From a virus, in the IMG/VR virus record IMGVR_UViG_3300017991_000092, positions 16,833 through 80,832 of that record: a stretch of 64,000 nt of DNA. The stretch is one strand, 5' to 3'. The notes beneath the pieces were generated by a model. It was given only the letters and a program-made list of their open reading frames with translations, did no database searches and was not told the DNA's origin. The position numbers were made by a program, and so were the translations under genes. Every line of letters starts with the position of its first letter. The stretch's first letter is position 1. Positions 34,204 to 42,429 of the stretch are shown piece after piece.

Positions 34204-35355
34204 ATGACGGAAAGAAAGCATGTAGCAAAGACGTTGAAGGAAGTTTTAGATCACCCAGTTATGAAAATGGTATTGGACAAGACAGTCCCTCCATTTGAGA
34301 TTGTGAAGGCAGTGGAAGGTTGGTGGAGTTTTGATATGTACTCAAGGAAACCCGGACCAGCAATAGTAGATGGGATTTTCAAAGGTACCGATCTGGATCT
34401 CGCATGTTTCCTGATGACGATTGCGGAACGAGGCGCTGTGATCAATATCCCTACGTATAAGTCGATGCGTCCAAAGACGATTAAGGAAGGTCAGAGAGTT
34501 TCGTCTTCTACCAATCGTCATGGTCCGATTGTGAATCTGACGTCCAACAAAGACGTTTTCTCATTTGGAATCAGGATCAAGGACGCCAATGTTATGACAA
34601 CTGACAGTGTAGGAGATTATAGAACCTACTCACTTACCGATCCGTCAGGGACATGGTATAGTGGATGGAACCGGATTGAGTGGGATCCTTCTGCAGAAGA
34701 AAACAAATTCCTGTTCGAGAATTCATTGTGGACAGGAAACCGCGTTGTCTTTAAGAACTTTGTGCATCCCAACAGATGGACAAGTCTTTACGGTAAGCAT
34801 TATTTTATTACTAAAGCTCTCATTGAGAGGCTTACCGATCAAGCGAAGGATTATTTCGCTCAGATGAAGAGAATGCAAAAGGCAGGAATCCAATTCCCAG
34901 AAACTGGTGATGGTGCGCCGACCAAGTGGCCAAAGCAAGATCGGGAACAAGGTAAGTCAGTTAAGTTTCGATCTCTACAAGTCGAGGTTGACATCCCGCC
35001 GTACGAGGGAGAATATCCAGTGTTTAAGGATACCCAGGAAGATTTGGTCAGGTTAGATGGATGGAGAAGACTTCTCAATAACTCCATTATTCCTAATCTC
35101 AGGTTTGCAACCAGGGCGACAGAGTTGGCTTTCTTCCTCCATGGTATACAAGACGGTGTTGAAAGAAAACCCGCATGGATCGCTGGAGGAACAAAGTGGG
35201 AGAAGGATTATGTACCAAAAGGCAAAAGAACCAAGTGGGATCGACTTGTACTGCTCCAACCTAGTGTTGGTGAAAGAGCAGTCGCGATCCGGAAACGGAT
35301 TCGTGAAAAGTCAGAAATTATGGCTATGGATTACCAAGGGGGAATCAATGGATAA
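34204..35355 (+). CDS. Hypothetical protein
   Basis: About 383 residues, not recognised. Start ATG 34204 is preferred over 34198 for spacing from GGAGGAG. Mixed composition without a signal peptide or membrane segment. Codon choice includes many C-ended codons, which suggests good expression. Confidence 0.6.
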   Translation: MTERKHVAKTLKEVLDHPVMKMVLDKTVPPFEIVKAVEGWWSFDMYSRKPGPAIVDGIFKGTDLDLACFLMTIAERGAVINIPTYKSMRPKTIKEGQRVSSSTNRHGPIVNLTSNKDVFSFGIRIKDANVMTTDSVGDYRTYSLTDPSGTWYSGWNRIEWDPSAEENKFLFENSLWTGNRVVFKNFVHPNRWTSLYGKHYFITKALIERLTDQAKDYFAQMKRMQKAGIQFPETGDGAPTKWPKQDREQGKSVKFRSLQVEVDIPPYEGEYPVFKDTQEDLVRLDGWRRLLNNSIIPNLRFATRATELAFFLHGIQDGVERKPAWIAGGTKWEKDYVPKGKRTKWDRLVLLQPSVGERAVAIRKRIREKSEIMAMDYQGGING

Positions 35356-35710
35356 ACAGACGTTGATCCAGTTGTATCTAAAAGAGAGGGAGTATGAGAA
35401 AAGAGTGTTTGGATCGTATGAGGACAATCCAAACCTCAACGTAGCAAGTTTCCTTCAGTTCATTGAAGAGACATTAGAGAAAGCAAAGTCGTCATACGCG
35501 AACAAATGGGAAAATAGTCTCCCTCCGTGGTTAATCGGGTGTAGAGAAGCAAAAAATAATACGGCTGCACCTGTCCTCACATATGAATATCTCATAAAAA
35601 TTATGGCTTTAGCAGGCGCTGCTCTTGAAGCATATGCAGTAGTGAATGTTGATGAGTGGCGCCGTTTATTCGAAGTTAATCCAAAGTGGCAAGAGGAGGA
35701 TATTACATGA
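35348..35710 (+). CDS. Hypothetical helical protein
   Basis: 120 residues. Start ATG 35348 overlaps the previous gene end; the open frame extends further upstream but lies inside that gene. Helical with an Ala-rich stretch LAGAALEAYAVV. Not recognised. Confidence 0.55.
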   Translation: MDKQTLIQLYLKEREYEKRVFGSYEDNPNLNVASFLQFIEETLEKAKSSYANKWENSLPPWLIGCREAKNNTAAPVLTYEYLIKIMALAGAALEAYAVVNVDEWRRLFEVNPKWQEEDIT

Positions 35711-36009
35711 TCAAGGACCAAGACGGGAATGAAGTTCCCGAAGAAGTAGTAGAACAAATCAAGAGTTCTATTGAAGTGCCAAGACTCACAGGTGAAGGTG
35801 ATCTTACTGTTGAGAATAGCAACAGTGTAGACCTAGGGTCTGATGCGAAGAAAGTTGAGGAACCCGAACCAGAGGAGAAGGAGAAACAAGAAACTCCGCT
35901 ACCTTCTATTGGTGACAAATTCATGCTGAACGGTCACGAGTATAAGGTGGTATATATTAATGAGGGTAAGCGAAGATTCTCTTGCGTACCTTGCAAGGGG
36001 GTGTACTAG
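35707..36009 (+). CDS. Hypothetical acidic protein
   Basis: 100 residues; ATG 35707 overlaps the previous stop and follows GAGGAGG. Glu/Pro-rich middle (EEPEPEEKEKQE), then a short beta-like end with two Cys (RFSCVPCKG). Function unknown. Confidence 0.55.
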   Translation: MIKDQDGNEVPEEVVEQIKSSIEVPRLTGEGDLTVENSNSVDLGSDAKKVEEPEPEEKEKQETPLPSIGDKFMLNGHEYKVVYINEGKRRFSCVPCKGVY

Positions 36010-36027
36010 AAGGAGGGAATAGAAGAA

Positions 36028-36768
36028 ATGAACGATAATTTGGCTCAAATGATCGACGAGACCGACGTTCCTGTGCAAGAAGAAACAGCTCTTGATTTAG
36101 AGGATACAACTCCCTCTGAGCAGGATACTGAGGAAGAAGAAGATCGACATGAGATTAGCACGGTCCCGTTGTCTGAATGGTTTTCTAAAAATCATCAGAA
36201 CTTTCCGAATGTGAATCCGGTAAAGGTTTCAATTCGAGATGTTGATCCAGATGCCACTTTGATATTCTCTGTGGAGAATACAAAAGATATAAAGAATGAT
36301 GAGGGTCGTCTGGTGAGAGAGATTGAAATCTTTAAGAAGGCGAAGACATTTCCTGTACTGAATCTTCCAGGTCATACAATGAATGTCTTCAATAACGGGT
36401 TCGTAATTGTGTATGATTGCGGTCAGGGAAGATTCTTGAAGTGTTATGGCGTCAAGACAGGTTTGATTACACAGTATTGTATCAGTGTTGATGGAAGTTT
36501 GATTCCGTATTCCAAGACAAAATTGAAAAAGAAAGATACTGGTCTTGATATGGTCGAACCAGATATGACTGCTATTCAAGAGAGTCTTGGAAACGAACTG
36601 GATGCAGAAGGTTTGCAAATCCAGTATAAGCAAGTACAAAAGTCAATTGATGACATTACCACAAAGGCGGATGCAATTAAATGGATGACTGACAAAGCGA
36701 AGGAAGTCACTGATATTAACCATTTGATGCAGATCGACGATGTGTTGATGTGGTTGGCGTCATCCTAG
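36028..36768 (+). CDS. Hypothetical acidic protein
   Basis: 246 residues. Very acidic first 45 residues, then a mixed alpha/beta region and a helical C-terminus. GAAGGAGGG precedes ATG. Not recognised. A strong hairpin follows the stop. Confidence 0.6.
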   Translation: MNDNLAQMIDETDVPVQEETALDLEDTTPSEQDTEEEEDRHEISTVPLSEWFSKNHQNFPNVNPVKVSIRDVDPDATLIFSVENTKDIKNDEGRLVREIEIFKKAKTFPVLNLPGHTMNVFNNGFVIVYDCGQGRFLKCYGVKTGLITQYCISVDGSLIPYSKTKLKKKDTGLDMVEPDMTAIQESLGNELDAEGLQIQYKQVQKSIDDITTKADAIKWMTDKAKEVTDINHLMQIDDVLMWLASS

Positions 36769-36790
36769 ACGTCGACACCTCCTCCCATAA

Positions 36791-36819
36791 GGGCGGGTAG
36801 ACTAGTCACCTACCCGCCC
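36791..36819 (+). terminator. GC-rich hairpin
   Basis: Perfect 10-bp stem GGGCGGGTAG/CTACCCGCCC with a 9-base loop. As after the modifier gene, no U-tract follows and the next ribosome binding site is close. Possibly an attenuator or mRNA end stabiliser. Confidence 0.55.
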
Positions 36820-36837
36820 GACTCCAAAAGGTGAAAT

Positions 36838-37560
36838 ATGGACATAAACAAATCATGTCGCCTCGTCCTTCGGAATGTGTACTCATATGATATATCTTCT
36901 TGTCATTATGTAATTATGGAGAGGCTAGGATTTGATATGTCACAAATTCCAAAGGATGATAAGCAAGAAAGAAACACACAAATTGGAAAGTTAATGAGAG
37001 ACAATCCTAGGTTGACCGCAGCTCTTAGGAACACGACAGAGTCAACGATTAGTTCGTATCTTACATTGAATGGGATTAGTGAGGACGATCTAATATTGCG
37101 AGCATATGATGGGTTTGTTTCTAGTAAACTGTTGGAAAAAACAACTTCACAATATATCCCACTAGAGTTACGTCATGTATTTGAGTACATGGTTATAGCA
37201 TCTAATCGCCAGAAGTTTATAGCATGGGGAGGTGAATCTATCATCAAAGGGGTTCCCCATAGATATGAGGCGATGGATAAGATGTTTACAAAACTCCTAC
37301 TTCTTAGAAACACGGACAAAGAAGCAACATTTACAAGACTTCAAAAGATCAAAGACGAAGTCGTAATTGGAGATGATAAAGCTCTATTTTGCATTCCAAT
37401 AAAAAATAAGAAGTTTATCATCTTCTTAAAGGGTTATGGGGAAACTGAGATCTCAGAGTCATTAGTCAATTTAATTGACATATCTGATATTGACAAACAA
37501 CGATATTATGACTTCTATCTTCGACCATTTTGTGAGTCGATTGTATTAGAGGAAGCGTGA
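36838..37560 (+). CDS. Hypothetical protein
   Basis: 240 residues, not firmly recognised. The segment NVYSYDISSCHYVIM is loosely like polymerase motif A (D-x-x-S...), and RAYDGFV follows about 70 residues later, but this is too weak for a call. It may be transcribed from just after the preceding hairpin. Confidence 0.5.
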   Translation: MDINKSCRLVLRNVYSYDISSCHYVIMERLGFDMSQIPKDDKQERNTQIGKLMRDNPRLTAALRNTTESTISSYLTLNGISEDDLILRAYDGFVSSKLLEKTTSQYIPLELRHVFEYMVIASNRQKFIAWGGESIIKGVPHRYEAMDKMFTKLLLLRNTDKEATFTRLQKIKDEVVIGDDKALFCIPIKNKKFIIFLKGYGETEISESLVNLIDISDIDKQRYYDFYLRPFCESIVLEEA

Positions 37561-37572
37561 AAGGAGGTTAAG

Positions 37573-38316
37573 ATGTGGTCATGTTTGAAGGACCAACTTC
37601 TAGCTATTCTCTGTGTAGTTCTATTTAGTTTCATGTGTGCTGCTTGCGATTCATACTCTGAGGGTGATGAGCTAGCAAACAAAGCATTTGAAAAAATGAC
37701 TGAACAGGAGAAAACATACTACAGTAAAGTTCAAGACGCGTGGGGAGAGAAGTATCTCACATTTATAAGGGCTGCTATTCGAAAGAGAATGTACAAACCA
37801 GATGAGTCATCTATTCCGTTTGGAGATATTCCTAAACTTATAGTATCTACAAATGATGTGACAATGACAATTGAAGAATCATGGACAGGAGACACAAGAA
37901 AGAGACGAGGCGCAAATAAGTTTAGTGAAATTGATGGTAGGTGGTATGACAAGATTCGAACTCTTGCTACAGGCGGCGAGAAGGAAGACTCTTGGAAGAA
38001 ACAATCTTACAAACCTGCTAAACAAGAACCGCCGCCAGTTTCAGAACCAATGTATGTTGACTCGTTTGTAGTATCTTCACCGCCACCAAGGGTAGAGGAA
38101 TTCGAAGAGGGTGTTCAATATGATATGGACGATCTTCTTCCTGATGATGAATATCTGGATTTAAAACTACAGATTTCTAAATGTCCTTTGGCGAAGGCTT
38201 ATCTGTCAAAGGTAGTGAGGAGTGGTCGACCGATTACCCTGAAGGATAGGGATGTAATGGTTGAAAAAGCTCTATATTGCAAGAGTGTTGCGTTGAACAA
38301 TTCATTTGCGGAATAG
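37573..38316 (+). CDS. Putative lipoprotein
   Basis: 247 residues. The N-terminus (LLAILCVVLFSFMCAAC) is a short hydrophobic signal ending in a lipobox-like AAC, so Cys is probably lipid-modified and the protein membrane-anchored outside the cytoplasm. The body has a Pro-rich stretch near residue 155. Role unknown; phage lipoproteins sometimes act in superinfection exclusion or lysis. AAAGGAGG upstream. Confidence 0.6.
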   Translation: MWSCLKDQLLAILCVVLFSFMCAACDSYSEGDELANKAFEKMTEQEKTYYSKVQDAWGEKYLTFIRAAIRKRMYKPDESSIPFGDIPKLIVSTNDVTMTIEESWTGDTRKRRGANKFSEIDGRWYDKIRTLATGGEKEDSWKKQSYKPAKQEPPPVSEPMYVDSFVVSSPPPRVEEFEEGVQYDMDDLLPDDEYLDLKLQISKCPLAKAYLSKVVRSGRPITLKDRDVMVEKALYCKSVALNNSFAE

Positions 38317-38328
38317 AAAGGATAAGGT

Positions 38329-39324
38329 ATGATTAAGGAAATCAAAACAAGTAAATATAGGATTTCATTTAACACAGAAACCGGGGAAGAAGAATTGGAA
38401 GGGATTAATGGAAACGACGATCCCTTTTCTCTGGAATTTCCGAGTATGCTGGACATTGGAATTATGGGTAGCTGTCCGAATAAATGTAAGATGTGTTACC
38501 AAGGAGATAAGGTGGAGCCACATATGACTCTGGATCTGTTCAAACAAATCATTGACGAAGCAAAAGATGGTACATGTCAATGTGCGTTGGGTGGTCGTGG
38601 AGATCCAAATCTTCATCCGCAATTCGAGGAGATCATTAAATACGCATGTGAAAATGGTGTGATTCCAAACTACACTACCAGCGGTAATGGTCTTACAGAT
38701 GAACAAATAGAATCATCCAAAAAGTATTGCGGAGCTGTTGCTGTTAGCGACTATGGAAAGGAGTTCACATTCTCAGCTTTAAACAGACTGATGGATGCAG
38801 AAGTCAAAACAAATATTCATCTAGTCTTTTCTGCGCCAAACTTCATGAAGTCGATAGCCATTTTAGATGGTCAAGATGCATGGAGTGGTCGTGTCAATAT
38901 AGAGAAGTTAAATGCTGTGATATTTCTCTTGTTTAAGCCACAAGGTCGTGGTAGAGATTTGGAGAAATGGATTCCAACTGATCTCATGCTGGAATTATTC
39001 AGCTATGGAATTGCACTTCCAAAAACGAAATTTAAAGTTGGGATGGATAGCTGCTTAGTAAACCATATCATGAGGTTTAGAAAACTCAACAAGTTGGAAC
39101 AGGAGTACGTTGACACTTGTGAGGGTGCAAGGATGAGTTGTTACATTACACCAGATGGGAGACTTGTTCCTTGTTCATTTGGAAACCATGATGAATATGG
39201 AAGTGATATTAAACATCACGGAATAAGGAGAGTATGGAATGACGGACTTGCATTCAAAGGATTCAGAAAGACTCTTAGATCAAGACCAAATCAATGCCCT
39301 TTTGAAACGGACGGTTGGCGTTAG
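38329..39324 (+). CDS. Radical SAM enzyme with SPASM-like C-terminus (2)
   Basis: 331 residues. Cluster motif CPNKCKMC (Cys49, Cys53, Cys56), then LGGRGDPNLHP at the GGE-motif position. C-terminal Cys residues in DTCEGARMSC, LVPCSF and NQCPF fit a SPASM domain with auxiliary clusters. Such enzymes often modify peptides. It is immediately upstream of a membrane protein and four FVTNSSS proteins, which are candidate substrates by position only. Confidence 0.83.
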   Translation: MIKEIKTSKYRISFNTETGEEELEGINGNDDPFSLEFPSMLDIGIMGSCPNKCKMCYQGDKVEPHMTLDLFKQIIDEAKDGTCQCALGGRGDPNLHPQFEEIIKYACENGVIPNYTTSGNGLTDEQIESSKKYCGAVAVSDYGKEFTFSALNRLMDAEVKTNIHLVFSAPNFMKSIAILDGQDAWSGRVNIEKLNAVIFLLFKPQGRGRDLEKWIPTDLMLELFSYGIALPKTKFKVGMDSCLVNHIMRFRKLNKLEQEYVDTCEGARMSCYITPDGRLVPCSFGNHDEYGSDIKHHGIRRVWNDGLAFKGFRKTLRSRPNQCPFETDGWR

Positions 39325-39511
39325 AGCAATTGGTCATGGGTTGATTGGTCTTGGAAAAGGATTAGCTTCCCTTGGTATTTGCGCAGTAGCACTATATGTC
39401 ATCAAATATCATTATGAAGATATAAGTCTATTTTGGACAGCGGTGATGGGAGGTGGTCTTATCGCGGGCATTTGGAAGTTTGATTGGGATTGGAATGGAG
39501 GGATATTTTAA
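39239..39511 (+). CDS. Small membrane protein
   Basis: 90 residues, beginning inside the radical SAM gene (86-base overlap). A Gly-rich hydrophobic stretch near residues 32-56 and a second near 64-78 suggest two membrane segments. GGAGAG precedes ATG. Function unknown. Confidence 0.5.
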   Translation: MTDLHSKDSERLLDQDQINALLKRTVGVRAIGHGLIGLGKGLASLGICAVALYVIKYHYEDISLFWTAVMGGGLIAGIWKFDWDWNGGIF

Positions 39512-39523
39512 AAGGAAAGAAAA

Positions 39524-39802
39524 ATGAAGAAAAAACTAGACTTTGTTACCAACAGTTCGTCATCCAGTTTCGTAATAAGTTTATGTGATCTATCTCCAGT
39601 CCAGCAATTTGCTATCATGAATTATAAAGATTTTTGTGAATGTTTGGGTTGGGATGATTTCTATATGGCTGGCGACGACAACTGGAACATCGTATCTGGC
39701 GTATCCGAAATAAAGGGTACTACTTTCATGGACAATTTTGATATGTACCAGTTCTTCGAGAGACTTGGAATTGACATGGAGAAAGTGAGGTGGAGTTCAT
39801 GA
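39524..39802 (+). CDS. FVTNSSS-motif protein 4
   Basis: 92 residues starting MKKKLDFVTNSSSSSFV. First of four tandem members behind the second radical SAM gene. The rest is acidic, aromatic-rich and unrelated to other members. AAAGGAAAG precedes ATG. Confidence 0.72.
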   Translation: MKKKLDFVTNSSSSSFVISLCDLSPVQQFAIMNYKDFCECLGWDDFYMAGDDNWNIVSGVSEIKGTTFMDNFDMYQFFERLGIDMEKVRWSS

Positions 39803-40167
39803 GAAAGAGATTAGACTTTGTTACCAACAGCTCAACTTGTAGTTTTCTAATCGTTGGATGGGAGTTGCATAAAAGTCAACTTCCGGACAAATATAAAGAC
39901 GAAGATGGTTACTTCGATTGGGAACGGACAATGGATGACCAGGAGAGATTACATATTGAGGTTATGTTAGGTCGTGAGATGGGCGCCAAAGATGACGACC
40001 ATATGATTGTTGGTGTTGACTGGGGTGGTGGAGATATTGAAGATGATACCAAAGAAATCGCTATGAAAGATCTCCTTGAAGTCCAAAACAATGGTGAAAT
40101 CAGAGAACTTTTTGGGATTCCAAACGGCGTAGATGCGTCTGTATTTTTCGGAATAAGGATGTGTTAA
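39799..40167 (+). CDS. FVTNSSS-motif protein 5
   Basis: 122 residues starting MRKRLDFVTNSSTCSFL, the only member with Thr-Cys in the Ser run. ATGA overlap with the previous member; AGGTGG upstream. The remainder is acidic; function unknown. Confidence 0.72.
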   Translation: MRKRLDFVTNSSTCSFLIVGWELHKSQLPDKYKDEDGYFDWERTMDDQERLHIEVMLGREMGAKDDDHMIVGVDWGGGDIEDDTKEIAMKDLLEVQNNGEIRELFGIPNGVDASVFFGIRMC

Positions 40168-40168
40168 C

Positions 40169-40720
40169 ATGAAACGAAAAGCCGATTTCGTAACTAATAG
40201 TTCGAGTACATCATTTACATTTATATTCAAAGGAACTGATAAGAAACATCTCTTTGATCTTCTCCTAGCCAGAAAACAACTATTTGATCTACATTACGAG
40301 TCTGAGTGGGATGATGAAGGAACAGTTCATGAATGCACCGTAGAGGATGTGATTGCTGCACTTGACAAGTTCTTGAGTGGCAGACTCTCCAGTCTGGACT
40401 TTAGTGGAAAGGTTGAATATATCAATGACCTTCTAGCTAGGAGGACTGCAGATATTCGATCTTGGGAAGAAATGTATGAGGATGATGTGGAGGATTGGGA
40501 GCAGAAGTGGATTACTGATAGTATCTCTGAGATAAAACAAATCATCGGATTAATTAAGGGCGCTAAAGATCGAGGTCTTCTCTCAGTCGTTCAAATGGGT
40601 TTTGGAGATAACCACGGCGAAGTTTGGGGCGATGGACTCGGAGTCGTAATGGATTATAAAGGAAGGAGGATATTTGTGAATGACGACGATCTCGTCATAT
40701 TTACAGAACAAAATAGGTGA
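40169..40720 (+). CDS. FVTNSSS-motif protein 6
   Basis: 183 residues starting MKRKADFVTNSSSTSFT. One base separates it from the previous member. The remainder is largely helical with a short beta end and does not match other members. Function unknown. Confidence 0.72.
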   Translation: MKRKADFVTNSSSTSFTFIFKGTDKKHLFDLLLARKQLFDLHYESEWDDEGTVHECTVEDVIAALDKFLSGRLSSLDFSGKVEYINDLLARRTADIRSWEEMYEDDVEDWEQKWITDSISEIKQIIGLIKGAKDRGLLSVVQMGFGDNHGEVWGDGLGVVMDYKGRRIFVNDDDLVIFTEQNR

Positions 40721-40723
40721 TTC

Positions 40724-41089
40724 ATGAAAAAGAAAGCAGATTTCGTAACTAATAGTTCCTCAGCGTCATTTGTGATGATCTTGCAAGCTACAAATGAGAA
40801 TATTGATGTTGAGGACTTTCGAAAGAACTTTAACGAGTACTTAGAACACTATATGAAAGAAACTACGTACTCAAGAGAAGGTAAGAACAACATGCACTTT
40901 TGGGAAGCACTCCAGGTTCATGCTGGAGCCGTTCCAGGTGTTTTCAAGGTGTTAGATGGTACGTCAATGTACAATTGTCAAGATGACATTCCAAGGTACA
41001 TGAGAGATATGTTAGTGAGACATCACATTGGCGGATTTTTGGATTACGGGTTTAAACTAATTGACTTTTCAGTCGAACGAGACAGTTAA
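40724..41089 (+). CDS. FVTNSSS-motif protein 7
   Basis: 121 residues starting MKKKADFVTNSSSASFV. Last of the tandem group of four. The body is mixed and not recognised. A highly expressed-type gene follows after AAAGGAGG. Confidence 0.72.
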   Translation: MKKKADFVTNSSSASFVMILQATNENIDVEDFRKNFNEYLEHYMKETTYSREGKNNMHFWEALQVHAGAVPGVFKVLDGTSMYNCQDDIPRYMRDMLVRHHIGGFLDYGFKLIDFSVERDS

Positions 41090-41100
41090 AGGAGGAGAAA

Positions 41101-41862
41101 ATGGCGAACAAAAAACCCGCGCTACATGAAGTACTGGCTGTTGTTGGTGACCTCAAGGGAGCCAAGGATAAAATTAAGATTGAAACTGAGAACACATTCA
41201 GAAAGAATGTTTCTCTTTTCCAAGGATCTTCCAGACGACTCGAAATGTTCGAGGACTCCAGAAAACAGGAGGAAATGTCTGAGTCCAAATCTCTTACCAC
41301 TACGGTAATGGAGAAGCTGACTTACATGAAGAAATCCTTCATTAAGTTCTGGGACGCCAAGGTCCAGAAAGAAGGAACTGCACAGTTGGCGCAAGCTGAC
41401 ATTGTTGTTGATGGGGAAACCCTAGCAACAAATATTCCTGTGTATTTTCTTTTGGAACTCGAGACGGAGTTGAAAGAACTGAGACGAGTTCTTGATGCTA
41501 TTCCTACTCTGGCTCAGGGACCTACCTGGATCGAGGATCCTACGGAACGAGCTGGGGTTTATAAAGCTCAGGATTCTACCATCACAATGAAGACTGAAAA
41601 GAGATATCAGCACAATGTGATGGTACCTGCTACCGAACATCACCCTGCTCAGGTCCGCGAATGGACTGAGGATGTTCCTGTTGGTCGTTATGTGGCTGAC
41701 CAGTGGAGTGGAATGATGTCTTCTGCTGAGAAATCTGCATTGATCGCAAGACTTGACAAACTATACCGCGCTGTTAAGAAAGCGAGACAGCGAGCAAATA
41801 CCCAAGAAGTTGTCAAGGGGAACATTGGAGCAGTCTTGTTCAAATACATTCTGGGTGAATAG
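41101..41862 (+). CDS. Conserved phage protein (DUF7873-like)
   Basis: 253 residues. The pattern LAVVGDLKG...KADIVVDGETL-like core (here QADIVVDGETLATNIPVYFLLELE), then VMVPATEHHPAQVREWTEDVPVG and a helical end resembles a family found in several large phages of other hosts; I recall it as DUF7873. Its role is unknown. Codons are biased as in strongly expressed genes. AAAGGAGG upstream. Confidence 0.7.
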   Translation: MANKKPALHEVLAVVGDLKGAKDKIKIETENTFRKNVSLFQGSSRRLEMFEDSRKQEEMSESKSLTTTVMEKLTYMKKSFIKFWDAKVQKEGTAQLAQADIVVDGETLATNIPVYFLLELETELKELRRVLDAIPTLAQGPTWIEDPTERAGVYKAQDSTITMKTEKRYQHNVMVPATEHHPAQVREWTEDVPVGRYVADQWSGMMSSAEKSALIARLDKLYRAVKKARQRANTQEVVKGNIGAVLFKYILGE

Positions 41863-41876
41863 AAAGGAGATAGAAC

Positions 41877-42011
41877 ATGGGATTCTTTGAAGCGATTTGG
41901 TGGATCATCAAGAGCTTTGTAACATTCAATACGGATCTTTATTCCGACGAGCTCATTCGTCGAGCCAACATCAGGTTTGAGAAAGAGCAGAGAATGAAGG
42001 GTTACAGATAA
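41877..42011 (+). CDS. Small protein
   Basis: 44 residues; ATG follows AAAGGAGAT. A Trp-rich hydrophobic N-terminal segment (FFEAIWWIIKSFVTF) and a basic C-terminus suggest membrane association. Followed by the structured RNA locus. Confidence 0.5.
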   Translation: MGFFEAIWWIIKSFVTFNTDLYSDELIRRANIRFEKEQRMKGYR

Positions 42012-42029
42012 AGTCGTGAAACCATTTTT

Positions 42030-42079
42030 ACAGGTTAGAACATATTATAAATGGAAGAGTTTATAATCGACTAACCTGT
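42030..42079 (+). repeat. Two-part hairpin
   Basis: Outer 9-bp stem ACAGGTTAG/CTAACCTGT (42030-42038, 42071-42079) and inner 8-bp stem ATTATAAA/TTTATAAT (42044-42051, 42060-42067), both perfect. It opens the 590-base non-coding region. It could be a processing site, a terminator without U-tract, or part of the RNA described next. Confidence 0.6.
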
Positions 42080-42083
42080 AGAG

Positions 42084-42330
42084 GAGAACACTTATGAAAT
42101 AACAGTTTAACATTGCTGGTTAAGCTTATACTTATACTTATCATCTACGCGGCATGAGGCTCACATTAAATATGATAAATACTCAGAGAAGGGGGTTATA
42201 AAAATTAGATGAAACCCCCGGAGAGTTTATAAACGGGCCCTTGAGCAGCCGCTTATACTTATCTTATTGCACCAGCCAAACTTATCACGCATTCAACTGT
42301 TGACACATGGTGCTGTGACTCAAACAATTT
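42084..42330 (+). ncRNA. Structured RNA upstream of the permuted tRNA
   Basis: No gene of useful length. It contains a hairpin GGGGGTT/AACCCCC (42191-42197, 42213-42219) that extends with ACTC/GAGT, a hairpin GCACCA/TGGTGC (42269-42274, 42308-42313), a repeated GCTTATACTTAT (starting 42123 and 42251), and a two-codon ORF ATG AAA TAA at 42094-42102 after GAGGAG. It may be the 3' part of a permuted self-splicing intron; I could not place conserved intron core elements. Confidence 0.4.
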
Positions 42331-42429
42331 ACCTCGGTTGTCGGTTCAAGTCCGACCTGGGCGGCCATAATAGTATCAAAATGTTGGTATTATTATGAAC
42401 GCCCAGTACCTCAATGGAAGAGGAGAGGT
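42331..42429 (+). tRNA. Circularly permuted tRNA gene candidate (anticodon unassigned)
   Basis: The 3' half comes first: anticodon-stem strand ACCTC 42331-42335, variable GGTT, T arm GTCGG TTCAAGT CCGAC 42340-42356, acceptor CTGGGCG 42357-42363, G73, encoded CCA 42365-42367. A 13-bp AT-rich hairpin (42366-42378 with 42385-42397) joins it to the 5' half: acceptor CGCCCAG 42400-42406, TA, D arm CCTC AATGGAA GAGG, A26, anticodon-stem strand GAGGT 42425-42429. All four stems pair perfectly in tRNA register. The anticodon loop is formed by flanks to be joined and cannot be read: simple joins lack U33. Confidence 0.7.

Noticed and set aside
36838-37560. DNA polymerase fragment, from a YDISS segment like motif A
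   Set aside because: No matching motif C or exonuclease motifs; one short resemblance is not enough.
38329-39324. QueE (7-carboxy-7-deazaguanine synthase)
   Set aside because: It is longer than QueE and has SPASM-type C-terminal cysteines. Motif context does not match.
42030-42079. Second permuted tRNA, by analogy with the 42331 locus (stem AGGTTAG/CTAACCT with ACA between)
   Set aside because: No T arm precedes and no D arm follows in register. Only the hairpin itself is supported.
42283-42367. Ordinary, non-permuted tRNA ending in CCA at 42367
   Set aside because: No upstream strand pairs with CTGGGCG and no D or anticodon arm fits. The exact partner strands lie downstream instead.
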